Shown here: positions 29,336-40,751 of the stretch, in pieces | How positions within the stretch are numbered: position 1 is the first letter of the stretch | Layout: the number at the start of each line of letters is the position of its first letter | Made by a program: the position numbers and the translations under genes | DNA from: Skeletonema tropicum | Lineage: Eukaryota; Bacillariophyta; Thalassiosirophyceae; Thalassiosirales; Thalassiosiraceae | NCBI GenBank assembly: GCA_037178625.1 | Contig: CM074138.1 | Location: 1,550,001 to 1,614,000 of the forward strand | Direction of reading: 5' to 3' | DNA: 64,000 nucleotides | The notes under the pieces: model-generated | Told to the model about the DNA's origin: nothing | Database searches by the model: none | What the model saw: only the letters and a program-made list of their open reading frames with translations

Positions 29336-30904
29336 TTACCCCTCGTAACCTCGTGCAAGGTGTTCAAGTGTCAATGGAATCTCAATATTCGGTATTGATG
29401 TTACATCCACGTTCATACCTCGAAGTGTACTGAGTATGTCTATTCGTCGCTGAACAATCTTGATGTATCTAGGGCATGGGTCCGTGTACACACCAGTAGT
29501 CATGCTTCTCAGTAGAATGCCTCTGAGATTCGATTTTTGGCTTTCCTCGTATTGTCTAACTTTCTCTAATCCTCTTTGACCCGATTTGATCTGTTGTTTG
29601 CATATTGATAGAGAGGATTTGTGGTGGTGGTATTTCTTCATGTTTTCGCTGAATGATTGACGAAGAGAGTTGGGAAAGTCCATGTTCAATCCACCTGATC
29701 TTCCAGAATCCACAAGGGATTGTATCTCTTCGTCAATCACTCGCAGCTCGGCAAGCAACTCTCTCTTGACCTCCTCTCTATCTGACTCCCTTTGCTTCTG
29801 AGCAATAGCCGCTTGCTCTTTGTTTGATACCCTGGAGCATCTCATTCCGAATTGGATACTGGACAATGTCTCAGAGTGCATCGTCGCATCTTCTGTTCCT
29901 GTAATGATGACAGATGTGTAGCAACTACCACCGAGAGACTGCTTCAGTAGCATGGTCAATACAGAATCGCGATATGGGACAAAGGCAGAAGGGTTTCCAC
30001 TGGCAAGTGCATTGATACATCTACCAAGACTTGTCAAGGACGTGTTGATATTTCGTGCTTCGGCTGCCTTCAAATCATCGTTGATAGTCCCTGTGTTTTT
30101 GATCCGCTCAGATCCTGCCAGGTCTACACACATGTATTTAGCATTTGAGATTGCTGGCACGGATAGAGTAATGACACAATGACTACGGCTCGAACGCTCG
30201 TTGAGTTTGTGGCTCTTGGATGTACGCGTCGCTTCTACTACACTCATGAATTCGAGCAGAGTATGCACATCTGTAAGGATGAGTGACTTGGCACCTCTCA
30301 TTTCATAGCCTTCATTCATTGGCTTGTCAACGAGTGTTCGAGGCGGTATCCATTTGCCTGTACTGTCACGTCTCACCTCACTTGTTTCAAGGAAAGAGCC
30401 TCTACCCGAAACTTTACGAGAGCGACCAAACCCTTCAACAGCGATTTTTTGCCCATCTCTCATTAGATCGTAGCAGTTGTCCATGTATATCTCGACTGCA
30501 GTTGCAGTAATCCCACTTGATATCTTGCTCTTACTCAAAAGACTCAATACGATTCGAGGAAAAGCTCCCCACGAGTTATGTATCTTGACATTCTGAAAGG
30601 CTTCTGTTGCATCATTGTTGAGTGTATTCGAGTGAAAAGAATTCGGCGGTCCAAACAACGTATGTGTTTTACCGCTTCCTGTTTGTCCGTAACAGAAAAC
30701 GGTGCAATTTCGACCGTTTAGAAACTCATCGATCGTTCTTGAACACGCATTTGAGTAGCATTGCAGTTGACTCTTCGTGACGTCGAAGAAATGTGAGAAG
30801 GAAGAGATCGAATTAGGGAGAATTGTGCGGGTTTCGCCTGGGGATGGTTTGAGACGTAAAGATGTAGTAATATTGATTCTGTTGCGATTACTTCTTTTTG
30901 TCAT
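29336..30904 (-). CDS. Kinesin-like motor protein
   Basis: A single exon of 522 residues. The motor domain fills residues about 10-360: SLRLKPSPGE as the first strand, P-loop CYGQTGSGKTHTLFG, switch I NERSSRSHCVITLS, switch II VDLAGSERI, and the closing segment SSIQFGMRCSRVSNKEQ. The microtubule-binding loop PYRDSVLTMLLKQSLGG is present. A short coiled coil (about 370-470) and a C-terminal globular patch (LRGMNVDVTSIPNIEI) follow. The motor domain is at the N terminus, so plus-end movement is expected, but the subfamily cannot be set by eye; the neck region vaguely recalls ARK/Unc104-type kinesins. It ends 105 bases from the PSMA5 gene, convergent. Confidence 0.93.
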   Translation of the reverse strand: MTKRSNRNRINITTSLRLKPSPGETRTILPNSISSFSHFFDVTKSQLQCYSNACSRTIDEFLNGRNCTVFCYGQTGSGKTHTLFGPPNSFHSNTLNNDATEAFQNVKIHNSWGAFPRIVLSLLSKSKISSGITATAVEIYMDNCYDLMRDGQKIAVEGFGRSRKVSGRGSFLETSEVRRDSTGKWIPPRTLVDKPMNEGYEMRGAKSLILTDVHTLLEFMSVVEATRTSKSHKLNERSSRSHCVITLSVPAISNAKYMCVDLAGSERIKNTGTINDDLKAAEARNINTSLTSLGRCINALASGNPSAFVPYRDSVLTMLLKQSLGGSCYTSVIITGTEDATMHSETLSSIQFGMRCSRVSNKEQAAIAQKQRESDREEVKRELLAELRVIDEEIQSLVDSGRSGGLNMDFPNSLRQSFSENMKKYHHHKSSLSICKQQIKSGQRGLEKVRQYEESQKSNLRGILLRSMTTGVYTDPCPRYIKIVQRRIDILSTLRGMNVDVTSIPNIEIPLTLEHLARGYEG

Positions 30905-31290
30905 GGGGGGTTGTGGTGGTCAGAGTTCTTCTCTTCATTCATTCCAGAGTCATCTTTGCGGCGGGGAGTCGGAAGAAGAAGTTCTTCCTCAAAGTGTCAT
31001 TTTCTCCTATTTACCCTTTCTCTCGCGAAAGCAAGACCACCCAATCTCCACACATACACGAAGTGCACGACAGCTTACTTACTTTGATACAATAGAGAGA
31101 AGTATCAACGCAAGTACTCCTGCGGTGCCAACTTGGAATTCTTGATCTTGGTAATAGAGTGGTCGTGCAGGAGTGATGTTATCGGGTACACGAAGTCTGG
31201 AATTCTCATAATATTTATCATCAACAAACGAAAGAACAACTACTAGATACATACAAATGCAACAGCACGACAGCAAACAGCAATAATAAA

Positions 31291-32304
31291 ATGAGCTCAT
31301 CGCATCAGTCAATCAACTTATATCCCGATTCAGTGCACAAATGTGTGCTGGGAGATCCTGAATACTATCCAGAGATCGATACCTATGTGGAGTCGATACG
31401 AGATGCTACCAAAGGGTTAGGCACAGACGAAGATGCACTAATCGAAACGCTGGGGTCAAAAGACATTCATGAGCGTTATCTAATTGCATACCGTTACAAG
31501 GAAACTCATAATCAGGACTTGGACGATTTGATAAGAAAAGAAACTAGTGGCAACTTTGGCGTTCTACTCAAGCTATTAGCGCTTCCCATCCCAGATGCAG
31601 AAGCGAAAATTATCAACATGGCAACCAAAGGGCTGGGTACAAACGAGAAACTATTATGGTCAGTGATTTGTGGTAGAAGCAATGAAGAGATTGAGTTATT
31701 GAAGAAGGTGTATTTCAGAAAATACAACAAAGATCTCTCCATACTAGTGGCTTCAGAATTGAGTGGCGCACTGAAGAAGCTTCACTTGGCATGTCTCCAG
31801 GCGATGGAGGAAACATATGATCCTACTTATCATAATGAGTCGAAAGCAGTAGAGGATGCCGATGCATTTTTCGCTGCTGGTGAAGGAAAATGGGGAACGG
31901 ATGAACAGGTTCTTTTTGATATTATTTGCAAAGCTCCTGCAACATATCTTCAGATGATCGACAACGCATATGTTGACAAGCATAATCACAACCTTGAACG
32001 AGCGTTGGAGAAGGAGCTGAGCGGCAAAGGCAAGAAAGCTGCAATCTTTCACTTGAATATGAAATTAAACCCACATCAAACAGCAGCTGAACATATCAAG
32101 AGCACTTGCGCTGGTATTGGTACCGACGAGTTAGGATTGAGTTGTGCCATCTTGAGGTATCAGCACATTCTTCCTCGTGTCATGGTGGAACACGTCAACA
32201 TCTCTGGCAAGACAATCGAGGAACGTGTTGTCTCAGAGACGAGCGGATACTATAGGAAGCTGTTGGTTCAAATGATAAAAGTTGGTTGGCCTGACGCTGC
32301 TTGA
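31291..32304 (+). CDS. Annexin (four repeats)
   Basis: A single exon of 337 residues. Four annexin repeats are visible: TKGLGTDEDALIETL (about residue 40), TKGLGTNEKLLWSVI (about 110), EGKWGTDEQVLFDII (about 197) and CAGIGTDELGLSCAI (about 272). Type II calcium sites need GxGT followed about 38 residues later by an acidic residue; repeats 1, 2 and 4 keep GLGT or GIGT with suitable acids (for example KETSGNFG after repeat 1), while repeat 3 has KWGT. Annexins bind acidic phospholipids in a calcium-dependent way at the inner face of membranes. The N terminus is short (about 25 residues) as in plant-type annexins. Firm assignment; paralogue group unknown. Confidence 0.95.
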   Translation: MSSSHQSINLYPDSVHKCVLGDPEYYPEIDTYVESIRDATKGLGTDEDALIETLGSKDIHERYLIAYRYKETHNQDLDDLIRKETSGNFGVLLKLLALPIPDAEAKIINMATKGLGTNEKLLWSVICGRSNEEIELLKKVYFRKYNKDLSILVASELSGALKKLHLACLQAMEETYDPTYHNESKAVEDADAFFAAGEGKWGTDEQVLFDIICKAPATYLQMIDNAYVDKHNHNLERALEKELSGKGKKAAIFHLNMKLNPHQTAAEHIKSTCAGIGTDELGLSCAILRYQHILPRVMVEHVNISGKTIEERVVSETSGYYRKLLVQMIKVGWPDAA

Positions 32305-32407
32305 TTTCATCCTCTTTTGATACTTAGTTGGGTATGCCATCAAAATAACACTTACATAGATAATGGATACTAAGAAGAATGTTGCATGATTAATTGTCCA
32401 TATTATC

Positions 32408-34445
32408 CTATTCGTCCCAGTAATGCTTCAGCTTGTAGAGCAAACACTTTCCATGATCATTCCCTACCGCAAAGTACTTGCTTCCGGGGCTAAAATCAGT
32501 ACTCCAAACATACTTTAGTGGCGTTTTACTTGTGGGCCAGTTTGAGAATACTGTTTGTGTTGGCACGTGTAGCAGTTTAAGACCATTTGTCTCACGTCTT
32601 GTAGAAAGAGCAAGGATTTGACCATCAGCATTAAATTTCAATGAGTCTGCTGAGGTTGTCAAGTTCATTATTGATTTGAGTGGATTCCTCTCTGTGGCAT
32701 TGAGGCCGACACCGCTGTTGCTTCCACCGTAGAGCGATGTTCTACTATATTTTTCCGTGTAAAGATTCACTACACCACTTTCAGAACCCACGGCTAAAAA
32801 GTTGGATGTTGCAGCTAGAGAAGAAGTGATGGTACCATCCTCGTTATGAAAGCGCTCAACACATCTTCGGCTTCGGACATTCCATCTGATAGTGAAGATA
32901 GGAGCAAGTTAGAGACCCCTTCAACAAAATAAATAAAGTGAATAGATATAAGACAGCCACTTACTTGTATACGTCTCCATCGCTTCCACTTCCCATGATG
33001 TATTCGCCATCCTCCGAAAAAGTTATTGCTCTTACACTTCCATTCATCTTCAAGTCGCCTATCCATTGTCTTGACTTTCCATCCACCATAATAATGTATC
33101 CATCATTACCTACAAAGGCGATGACATCGCCACTTGGAGAAACGGTAAACTTCTCCAGACTCCGTTCTTTCCGTCCAACTATGGACTGAATCTTTTGGAT
33201 GTTACCCGAGATAGCATCATAGACGTAAAAGAAAGGACGACGGCCACTCATGACAACTGAACCAGAATCACCCAAGAAGGACGCACATGTGATGGGTAGT
33301 GTAGGAAAGTGAATGCCATGTATTTTGGTATTTTCCTCTCCATCAATGCGAAAGAATCGCAACATTTTATCCATACCTGCCGTCATCAGGAGAGGGTTCT
33401 CTTCATCGGAGCCTGGATGGAATTGGACAGCGCTCACGACACTGTTGTTAGGGTCGGATAGGTTTCCATCACGTGTACGCACAACGTCAAGAATAGTTGG
33501 TGGAAGTTGCATACCCGACGAAGAGTGTTGAAACAAGGACGCATTTGATTCTAGAATATCTGCAGCTGCATTGTAATCTTCATCTTCACTTTCATCTTCG
33601 CTAGAGGAGCCGTAACCACCTCCTCGCTTCCTCTTGGTCGTTGGCTCTTCTTGTTTCTGTTGGATTTGTTTCACATCAGCCCAGCTAGTATTTGCAGCAA
33701 CGCTTGTTGTATTCATGAATCGCTCTCTTAACCGAAGTTCATATTCTGATAATGATAATGGGTCAGTCTCATCCCGATATCTTCGTAGTTTCTTGAGACG
33801 ATTAGGGCCATCGACAAGAGACACCCCCTTTTGCTTCTTGCTTTTCGTGATTTGTTCTTCACTGTCAGAATTGTCATCATCAGAGTCATCACTATCGCTA
33901 TCACTTTCAGGATCTTGCCAAGCTGCACCTTGCATTGAAGCTTTGTTTACCTCTTGCTCAGATTCTTCATCGCTGTCAGTTTCACTCTGATGCTCATCAT
34001 TCCTTTCGTCGGAGTCATCTTCATCCTCATCCTCTTCTATGTCTTCACCAGAACGATCAATAGCAAATAAATCACCAGAAGACCAGTCTGCAGCATTCTC
34101 GTCTTTGACAGAATCGTCATCATCGCTGTTTTGATCCCCATAGTTGTTGTCCCATGCAGACGTCTCGTTGATCTGATCGTCATCATCGTCATCTGCCCAT
34201 GCTCCCGATGATGCACCACCGGCGCCACCAAATAGCATTGCTGTCAAAGCAGCTTCCTCCGCTAATTTTGTTTCAGACAAGGCATATTTATTATCTTTGT
34301 CTGCTTTTCCACCGGATGAGGCTTTGTTTGATTTCTTGGTGCGATTGTTGTGGCTGATGGCTTCATCTTGTGCATCTACAGAATGATTGAGGGGCGAGAC
34401 GTGCTTCTGCTCTTTTGCTGTTTTGGATTGCTTCTTCTTTGGCAT
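32408..34445 (-). CDS. UTP18: UTP18, U3 snoRNP WD40 protein of the small-subunit processome
   Basis: Two exons, 34445 (or 34460)-32965 and 32885-32408; donor GTAAGT at 32964, acceptor TATCAG ending at 32886; the frame joins DGDVYK/WNVRSRR. The frame has ATGs at 34460 and 34445; the second (MPKKKQSK) is preferred, giving 652 residues. The N-terminal half is acidic and disordered (long Asp/Glu runs). From about residue 330 come WD40 blades: VVSAVQFHPGSDEENPLLMT, MDKMLRFFRIDG, RRPFFYVYDAISGNIQKI, and the C-terminal STDFSPGSKYFAVGNDHGKC ending in LYKLKHYWDE, typical of UTP18. It acts in the nucleolus in 18S rRNA maturation and recruits the Mtr4 exosome helicase in yeast; an arch-interaction motif was not located here. 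Confidence 0.93.
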
Positions 34446-34884
34446 GGTTGCAAATGGCACGAGTATGCAATGCTTTCAGTGGCTTGATGGAATGGATAGG
34501 GGTTGGCTTGTGATTGATGCTCTCGCTGCCTATACCAGAGAGTTCGAGATGTTTTGCATGCCATTTTGGTTTGGTGGAGATGGTCAAAAAGCTCTCTGTT
34601 GGACGGAGATGTACAGACCGAAAAATCAGTTTGGTATGAAATGTTCTCTCACTCATCAGGACACAGACATACTCATGTTCCTGAGAGCGGTGTCAACAAG
34701 GGAGTGGTATGGGTTCAAATAATCAAGGCAAGAAATCACCTTCGAGATGAGATCATTGCGGATGTCGAGATTTGAGGCAAAATAGCCGCAGAGGTGAGAT
34801 GGTAGATGCGACTACACGATACAGTAAATCTTTTCAAAGATAGAACTAATGTAATTAATCCTATGGGATCGATTGAATTGTTTC

Positions 34885-36240
34885 TTACACTGAATAAGGA
34901 AGAGGGTATGCATCATCATCCATCACAAGATCCTTCTCCTCTTGTTCATCTTCAGTACCTTCAACCCTTATTGGCCGTGGTATAGGATCTTCCAACCGTT
35001 GCTTGTGACCATCGACGGCTTGAATATGAACCTTGTCAACATATCCTCGAAAGGCCAACAACTTCATTTCAATATCAGGCATCTCATAATAACAATCCCC
35101 TTCTTCATAATCTGCATACTTGCCACAAGACTCTCTCAATTCCGTGATTGACTCTTCAATCTGTAAGTGGTTGAGATTCACGCTTCGTCTCAGAATCTTC
35201 TTGTAGTTCACAATTTCATTGCACAGGTGTCGGCATAAAGTATGGACAGATTCCTCTGACAAGTACTTTGGGTTTGAGTATGGATCAATTCTCACTGACG
35301 GATCTTTTGTCGTGTTCTTTTTATTTATCACTGGAAAGGCCGTATGTGCATTGTCTGGCGTTATTATATCTTTCTCTCCGCCAATGTATTGTTCAACCTG
35401 ATTCCAATCATCCACTAGATGCTCATTGCGAATTGTCAGCAGTTTGGCCTTGTCTGGCAGCCCCTCTAAATGAAATTGATAGTTGAAGTACAAATGCTCT
35501 TGGTAATGTCTAGTACCCCAGACAGCCTGACGAGCTATCTCCTTACATGTCTCACTCACTCTATACTCTTCACCTTTAGAGCCAGTCTTGCCTAGTAGCC
35601 CAATTTGGACCCAGTCTTCCAAGAATCGAAATGGACAGTCCATGTAGAATGCCTTGCGTTTTTCATAATATTCAGGGAAATTACTCTTCAACCAATTTAT
35701 GCCATATGGACGTTCGTATAAGAACGCTGACTTGATCCGCTCAAGTGGATTCCGTACCACAAATAAGAAGTACGCCGATTCATCGTAGCAATCATAACAA
35801 TCGGCATGGAACATGTTCGTTGTACGACGGGGCAAGAGGCCATCCATCATTTTGGTATTGTTCTGGCAGTGCAGGCCAAATCCGAGGGCACATCCGACAG
35901 TACTTCCGCCCGATTTTCCAACATGTACGAAGCAGATGCGATCAGTTGGTGCTATAGTCTTTTCAATTTGTTGAGCTTCGCGACTCTTCTTCTTTTGGTA
36001 TGCTGGAAGACGATTGACCACGAAGATCTGTTCATATGGTGACCCAATCGCACTGTGAGAGAAACGGTTGCTAGCTGGTAAAGGATTGCTGCCACTACTG
36101 ATCGGCTTGTCTCTGATGGCAAATAGTTGAATGCTGACGAATGCCAATCCTATTGCTACTGCAAAAAGGTAGACTTGCCATCTACCGAAGGAGCGTTGGT
36201 GATGGAGTGCGAACTTGCGATCGAAATTATTGGCGTTCAT
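34885..36240 (-). CDS. Golgi-type carbohydrate sulfotransferase
   Basis: The frame opens further upstream (36282), but the ATG at 36240 gives a standard type II protein of 451 residues: short basic cytosolic tail, signal anchor VYLFAVAIGLAFVSIQLFAI, stem, then the catalytic domain. The 5' PAPS-phosphosulfate loop is CFVHVGKSGGSTV (about residue 100) and the 3' phosphate loop is FVVRNPLERIKSAF (about 155). Four Cys near HADCYDCYDESAY and a CRHLCNEI segment suggest disulfides. Sulfated polysaccharides and glycoproteins are common in diatom cell coats, so it may sulfate a surface glycan; the acceptor is unknown. The C-terminal tail is acidic and Pro-rich. Confidence 0.85.
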   Translation of the reverse strand: MNANNFDRKFALHHQRSFGRWQVYLFAVAIGLAFVSIQLFAIRDKPISSGSNPLPASNRFSHSAIGSPYEQIFVVNRLPAYQKKKSREAQQIEKTIAPTDRICFVHVGKSGGSTVGCALGFGLHCQNNTKMMDGLLPRRTTNMFHADCYDCYDESAYFLFVVRNPLERIKSAFLYERPYGINWLKSNFPEYYEKRKAFYMDCPFRFLEDWVQIGLLGKTGSKGEEYRVSETCKEIARQAVWGTRHYQEHLYFNYQFHLEGLPDKAKLLTIRNEHLVDDWNQVEQYIGGEKDIITPDNAHTAFPVINKKNTTKDPSVRIDPYSNPKYLSEESVHTLCRHLCNEIVNYKKILRRSVNLNHLQIEESITELRESCGKYADYEEGDCYYEMPDIEMKLLAFRGYVDKVHIQAVDGHKQRLEDPIPRPIRVEGTEDEQEEKDLVMDDDAYPLPYSV

Positions 36241-36282
36241 TTCTATTCTATATGCGTCCACTAAGCATGAGCCAAGGGGCAT

Positions 36283-38106
36283 GGGCGCTGTATAAGCTTA
36301 GTGAACGTTGGTCGAGCAGGGTTGATGCCAAGCACAAATAATAATGCATTTCGACATGGTCACCCAGCACCCAGTTTTAGTTTTGAGCCTATCTTATGTG
36401 TGTCAAGGTGCGCGATAACATGTACTAATTCCTACGTTTAATGGCCGATCGACAAAAAAGATTCCTCCTCCTTCTTCACGGGGTTACGCCACTTAATCTC
36501 GACTAAATTAGAAAAATATTGAGACACCTACCTGACTTCGAAAAGTTCCGTCACCCCACGCAAAAATCACACACAATGGCACAAACTTCAAAAAAATCCT
36601 TAACCATAGACACTATACAGCGGAGAACATCTCCTACCATTACACCAGTACATGGCAAACCCTCCGCGTTTTTTTACAGTAGCTTCATCATATACCACCC
36701 GACCCCTGCGCAGAAAACGCGGAGCATTGGTTACGATGTATTCCTTCAATAAAAAGTTTCGTGCGCGAAGTTTCCTAATGAAACATTGCCGTTCATGTCG
36801 GAGGGAGAGTCATGCCGGTGCATAACCCATGGAGACATAAAGCATGATCCTTGCAGCCCACCAATCGAGTGTATATATCCATAGGGAGGCGTGGGTGTCT
36901 TAGTGTACCGATGTTTCGGCCGGTAACACCATCCTCAACGTCGTAACTCGATGTCCATCAATGGTTCATTTTTATCTTTGGCCCTACTGCAATAAGGAGT
37001 GACAATAACACCAATGAAGGCAACCAACACTCTCCATCGACTCTAATATGGTGATAGACGATTAATTGACCCTTGGAGTGGAATGGAAGCTCTTATGACA
37101 TCATTTTGATGATACAAAAATGTACATGTTTTTCGTCTCTGTCGAACGCAACAACTAACCGAAAGCTAATGGAAACGGGATGCATATCGATCAAACAAGC
37201 ATCAGCTTATTATTATTATGATAGTATACATCCTTGGGAGCGATAATAACAATGAGTTCTGAGGAAATACTTGTTTGTTCAGTAAAACTCATTGCATATT
37301 TAGCCTACATCAAAACCAACATACATAACACTGTCTCCCATGTGTTATAATCACTATAAAGCATCATCCACTTGTCGAAGTATTCGAATATACGCATACG
37401 ATCAATTGGTATATAAATTACCACTCATTTGATGTTATCGGTCCTTCACGATGTTGATTTCAGCATTGCGTTTAAGGAGCAAATAATAGATTCTGTCTAA
37501 CTTGTGAAATGTGGTTGATTATCGATTAGATAATGGGTTTGGACTACCCAAGGATAAATAGACGCCCAATGTATATATAACATTGATGTGGTGAAAGGAT
37601 ATCCTCTCTTTTGTAACATATCATTGCCGAAACGTCCATAGGAGGGGTGAAGGGAGGTGAAAGTGGTAAATTTTATGCCGTCGATGGCGACGTTATTTTA
37701 TTCATTTACGGTGGATCGACTGAGTTTTCCTGGCTTGGGCGCGTATAAGATGATTTATGCGACTGATCAAGCCGAGTATTCTAGGCGTATTCAATATGCA
37801 CGCTTAACTGTGGCCACAGGAGTGGAGGACATCATGGTGACGGTGTAAAAGGTGTGGTGGATGATGGATTTTTTGCGTTTCTCGTTCCATCTCAAAATTA
37901 CGCGGGAAGGCCAAACGTAACCCCGTGTATCTTCTCTTCCTCCTCTTACCTCTCTCATCAGCTATCAGTACAATACTTAGGGAGGAACAAGGCTGAAGCT
38001 TTTGGCCATTGAGCAACTATTGAGCAACACCTTATGACCTCCGCGGCTCTACACTGAACGGCAGCTATCCTAAAGCATAACAAATCTCGGCAAAATCAAC
38101 ATAATC
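36283..38106. other. 1.8-kb intergenic region, no confident gene
   Basis: Nothing here has firm coding character. Short frames at 36519-36752 and 37657-37848 lack domains. An 11-bp hairpin stem CTCCGCGTTTT pairs with AAAACGCGGAG across about 37 bases (about 36663-36722). TACTAATTCCTACG at 36422 is a recurring motif in the window. An AT-rich core (about 37200-37450) with ATTATTATTATG fits a diatom intergenic region. It holds both promoters: the sulfotransferase and the fibrillin gene are divergent. Confidence 0.45.
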
Positions 38107-39021
38107 ATGACAGGGCAATCAATAGCCGTCTTGGCGGTCATCTCTATCATCGGCACAATCTCAATTCTCCCATGTGTCTCTTGCTTCACCGCAACAACAA
38201 CTGTCCGAAGCTTCGCTCTCTCTAATCCTCAGAACTCATTCTTCTCGACAAGGGCAACTGAAACGGAATCAGAACTGCAATCATCTCTCAACTCGGCATC
38301 ATCCCGCATCGAAGACTGCAAAAAGAATCTCATAAATCAATGCAACTCTCACAAATTGGAAAGCGGCTATTCATCCTCCATCGACAGCTCGATTCGCAAC
38401 CTCGAACAGCTCGGGGAAGACTTGGGGTTCGGACAGGCATCGTCAGTCTCTGGACTGCTGTCGGGGAAGTGGGAATTGATTTATGCAAGCGATGATATTA
38501 CACGTTCCTCTCCATTCTTTTGGGCATTCCGTCGTGCCTTTCCAGAGAATTCCGATCAGATATTTAGTATTACAGATGCTATACCGGAACCTGTCAAAAT
38601 GGTTGGGCCAGCCACACAAGAGATTGATTTGGATGCATCTTCTCGTGGGACGTTTGTTTCGCGAGTGAAGGTTGCTACACTGGGGGGAGTTGCTACATCG
38701 ATTATGACGACTAGGGCTGCCATTATGGGCGCGGAAGGAGTGGATGGGCTAAGATTGAAAGTGGAGTCGACCAAGCCGGAAGAGAGTACAATACTTAAAA
38801 AGCTTGGACCTTTGGGTGAATTGATCAACTCCAACTCACAACCATTTCCAAGCGGCGAGGCGCTGGAACGTGCTGCACCGGGGAGTAGTGAAGTTGTGAT
38901 GGTAACAACCTATCTTGACGAAGGATTGAGAGTTACGAGGAACAAGGATAGGAGTGATGATGATGTATTTGTTTGGGTTAGAGTTGGAGAGTTTGGTGGA
39001 AGCAATACTGCTTCTCTTTAA
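38107..39021 (+). CDS. Plastid fibrillin / plastid-lipid-associated (PAP) protein
   Basis: A single exon of 304 residues. A signal peptide (AVLAVISIIGTISILPCVSC) is followed by FTATTTVRS, with Phe directly after the cleavage site, the mark of diatom plastid import. The PAP domain spans about residues 60-300; LLSGKWELIYASDDITRSSP is the diagnostic first strand and YLDEGLRVTRNKDRSDDDVF the diagnostic last. Fibrillins are lipocalin-like proteins on plastoglobules and thylakoids that bind or shuttle prenyl lipids such as plastoquinone and tocopherol. The subfamily was not set. The gene is followed at 39038-39101 by a degenerate copy of the HPRT gene's stop region. Confidence 0.92.
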   Translation: MTGQSIAVLAVISIIGTISILPCVSCFTATTTVRSFALSNPQNSFFSTRATETESELQSSLNSASSRIEDCKKNLINQCNSHKLESGYSSSIDSSIRNLEQLGEDLGFGQASSVSGLLSGKWELIYASDDITRSSPFFWAFRRAFPENSDQIFSITDAIPEPVKMVGPATQEIDLDASSRGTFVSRVKVATLGGVATSIMTTRAAIMGAEGVDGLRLKVESTKPEESTILKKLGPLGELINSNSQPFPSGEALERAAPGSSEVVMVTTYLDEGLRVTRNKDRSDDDVFVWVRVGEFGGSNTASL

Positions 39022-39037
39022 CTGAAGATTTGTAAGA

Positions 39038-39101
39038 GTACAGGTGTAACGATGCGCTCTGAAACAAACACTAAAAAACTAAGCATGCAATTGTTTGGGA
39101 T
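39038..39101. repeat. Degenerate copy of the HPRT 3' end
   Basis: This segment matches 39288-39341 with a few indels and substitutions. Read on the minus strand it still encodes NPKQLHA then a stop, against DPKELHA then a stop in the real HPRT gene. The two copies are in direct orientation, 250 bases apart. Confidence 0.75.
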
Positions 39102-39318
39102 TTTCTGCGGAGATAGCAGAAGGTGTTACTTACTAGAGTAATGGTGGTAAACTGAGGGTAACACACTGGATCAGCTTATCGCTATTATGTGATAGGAAGT
39201 GTCTATGAGAATACACATGAGATGAAAACACTACTGAAGCTGCTCAACTGGCACACCAATTAAAGAGTAACTAAACATCTGTACAGGGTACAGGTTAAAC
39301 GTTGCGCTGATACACATA

Positions 39319-40150
39319 CTAAGCATGCAACTCTTTGGGATCAAAATCAATGCCCTGCTGACTGATCACCCAAATATCTTTCAAGTCACGATATAACTCA
39401 TTGTAATCCAAGCCATATCCGATAACAAACTGATTTGGAATTGAGAACCCCACATACTTTGCCTCACATTTTGCAGGCGTTGGAAGTCGCTTCGTAAGAA
39501 GAGTACATACATTTAGAGAGTTGGGCTTGGCTTCTTTTTCGAGTATTGGTAATAGATGAGAAAGAGTAGTTCCAGTATCGATGATGTCTTCGACAATTAC
39601 TACATCTTTTCCGGTGAGATCTTGGTAGTTTAGTCCTCCTCCAACTTTCACTGTTCCACTAGTCTCTGTTCCCTCGTAAGACGACAAACGCAAGAATTCA
39701 GTGCAGAAGCCCTGTCGCAAATCCTGTAATGGGATAGCACGAGAATGAAAGCGTTATTAAGAAGAGTCAAGATGTAACATCACGCTCAAAATTGTTCCTT
39801 CCGAAATAATGTGCTCACCTGTAGTGCTTCAAGTAGATGCAAATAAAAGCTGCCAGCACCCTTCAACACGCAGAGAAAGACGGGCCGTTTGCCCTTGTAG
39901 TCTTCGTGAATAGCTTTGGCAAGATCGGTAGCTCGCGCAATGATCTCTTCTCGTTTAATCAATAGTCGTGAGAAGTGACCTTCGTATTCTGGCGGATAGA
40001 TGCAGTCCTGTATTTATGAAACAATTACATAAAGTGAGCACGTAATTGACTGTATGGAAAAACATTTTGCAGTTGTTGGTGCCACAGAATATTGATGCTT
40101 ACTGCTGAATCTATCTCGCGTGGCGCATCTGGAATGATAATGCGTTCCAT
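39319..40150 (-). CDS. HPRT: Hypoxanthine-guanine phosphoribosyltransferase (HPRT)
   Basis: Three phase-0 exons: 40150-40103, 40007-39819 and 39723-39319, with donors GTAAGC and GTGAGC and acceptors ATACAG and TTACAG; 213 residues. The N terminus is MERIIIPDAPREIDSA; LCVLKGAGSFYLHLLEAL is the substrate-shelf segment and DVVIVEDIIDTGTT (residues 119-132) the PRPP-binding loop. LKDIWVISQ near the end is family-typical. The enzyme salvages hypoxanthine and guanine to IMP and GMP using PRPP. No peroxisomal or plastid signal is seen, so it is probably cytosolic; the last residues (ELHA) are not a known PTS1. Assignment is firm. Confidence 0.96.
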
Positions 40151-40751
40151 AATCTAATAGCAAGGAGTATGTAGGAAAGAAGGAAGTGATCGTTAGTTCA
40201 GACTTGTTCTCGAATCCATTATCAAGCTCAACGCAAGCATCTCTTTCTGCTTTTCCTGCTCAATGAGGCTTCATCGGATCCGATCTCTAATTCTAAATTT
40301 TCAACAGTTCTTTGCCTTCCTGAGCGATGATTGGTTGACTCTCTTCTTTATTGTCCGCAACCTCAACTGCGGACTGCGGCATCTTCTTCATAATATATAT
40401 AAGATAAGTAACAGAACTTTCTACTTACATTAATAAATCTTTGCCGTGGCGGCTCAACCTAGGCAACTCAGGTCCTCTTTCTGGTTGTGATGGCCGGAGT
40501 CATCGGATGACACCAGTGCCCTTTCATGTGGCTCGAGAGATTAGTACGCAGCAGCTCGACCGGACGCGGGACAGAGGAGGTGGGGACGGACCCTTTTTTC
40601 CGGGAACCGTTCGTTTGGCTTGATCAGTCCTACATATGAAGAAGATCTCGTCTATCTCTCCAGAGCCGCCCCCACCCTATTCAGCTATCTAACTTCCGCA
40701 GATGGCGATACATCTCCAGCCTTCTATTACATTGTTTCCACACCTCCCATC
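40151..40751. promoter_or_regulatory. Divergent region between HPRT and dUTPase genes
   Basis: About 600 bases between outward-facing start codons of two nucleotide-metabolism genes. The open frame of the dUTPase extends upstream in frame to an ATG at 40620, which would add 44 residues (MISPTYEEDLVYLSRAAPTL and onward) not expected of the enzyme core. No other gene was seen. Confidence 0.45.

Noticed and set aside
31079..31312. 77-residue minus-strand ORF with hydrophobic segments
   Set aside because: It overlaps the annexin start codon region and lies in the flank between the kinesin and annexin genes; no domain, no supporting splice partner beyond a chance GTAAGTAAG.
36519..36752. 77-residue plus-strand ORF
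   Set aside because: No domain, no hydrophobic pattern, lies in AT-rich intergenic sequence.
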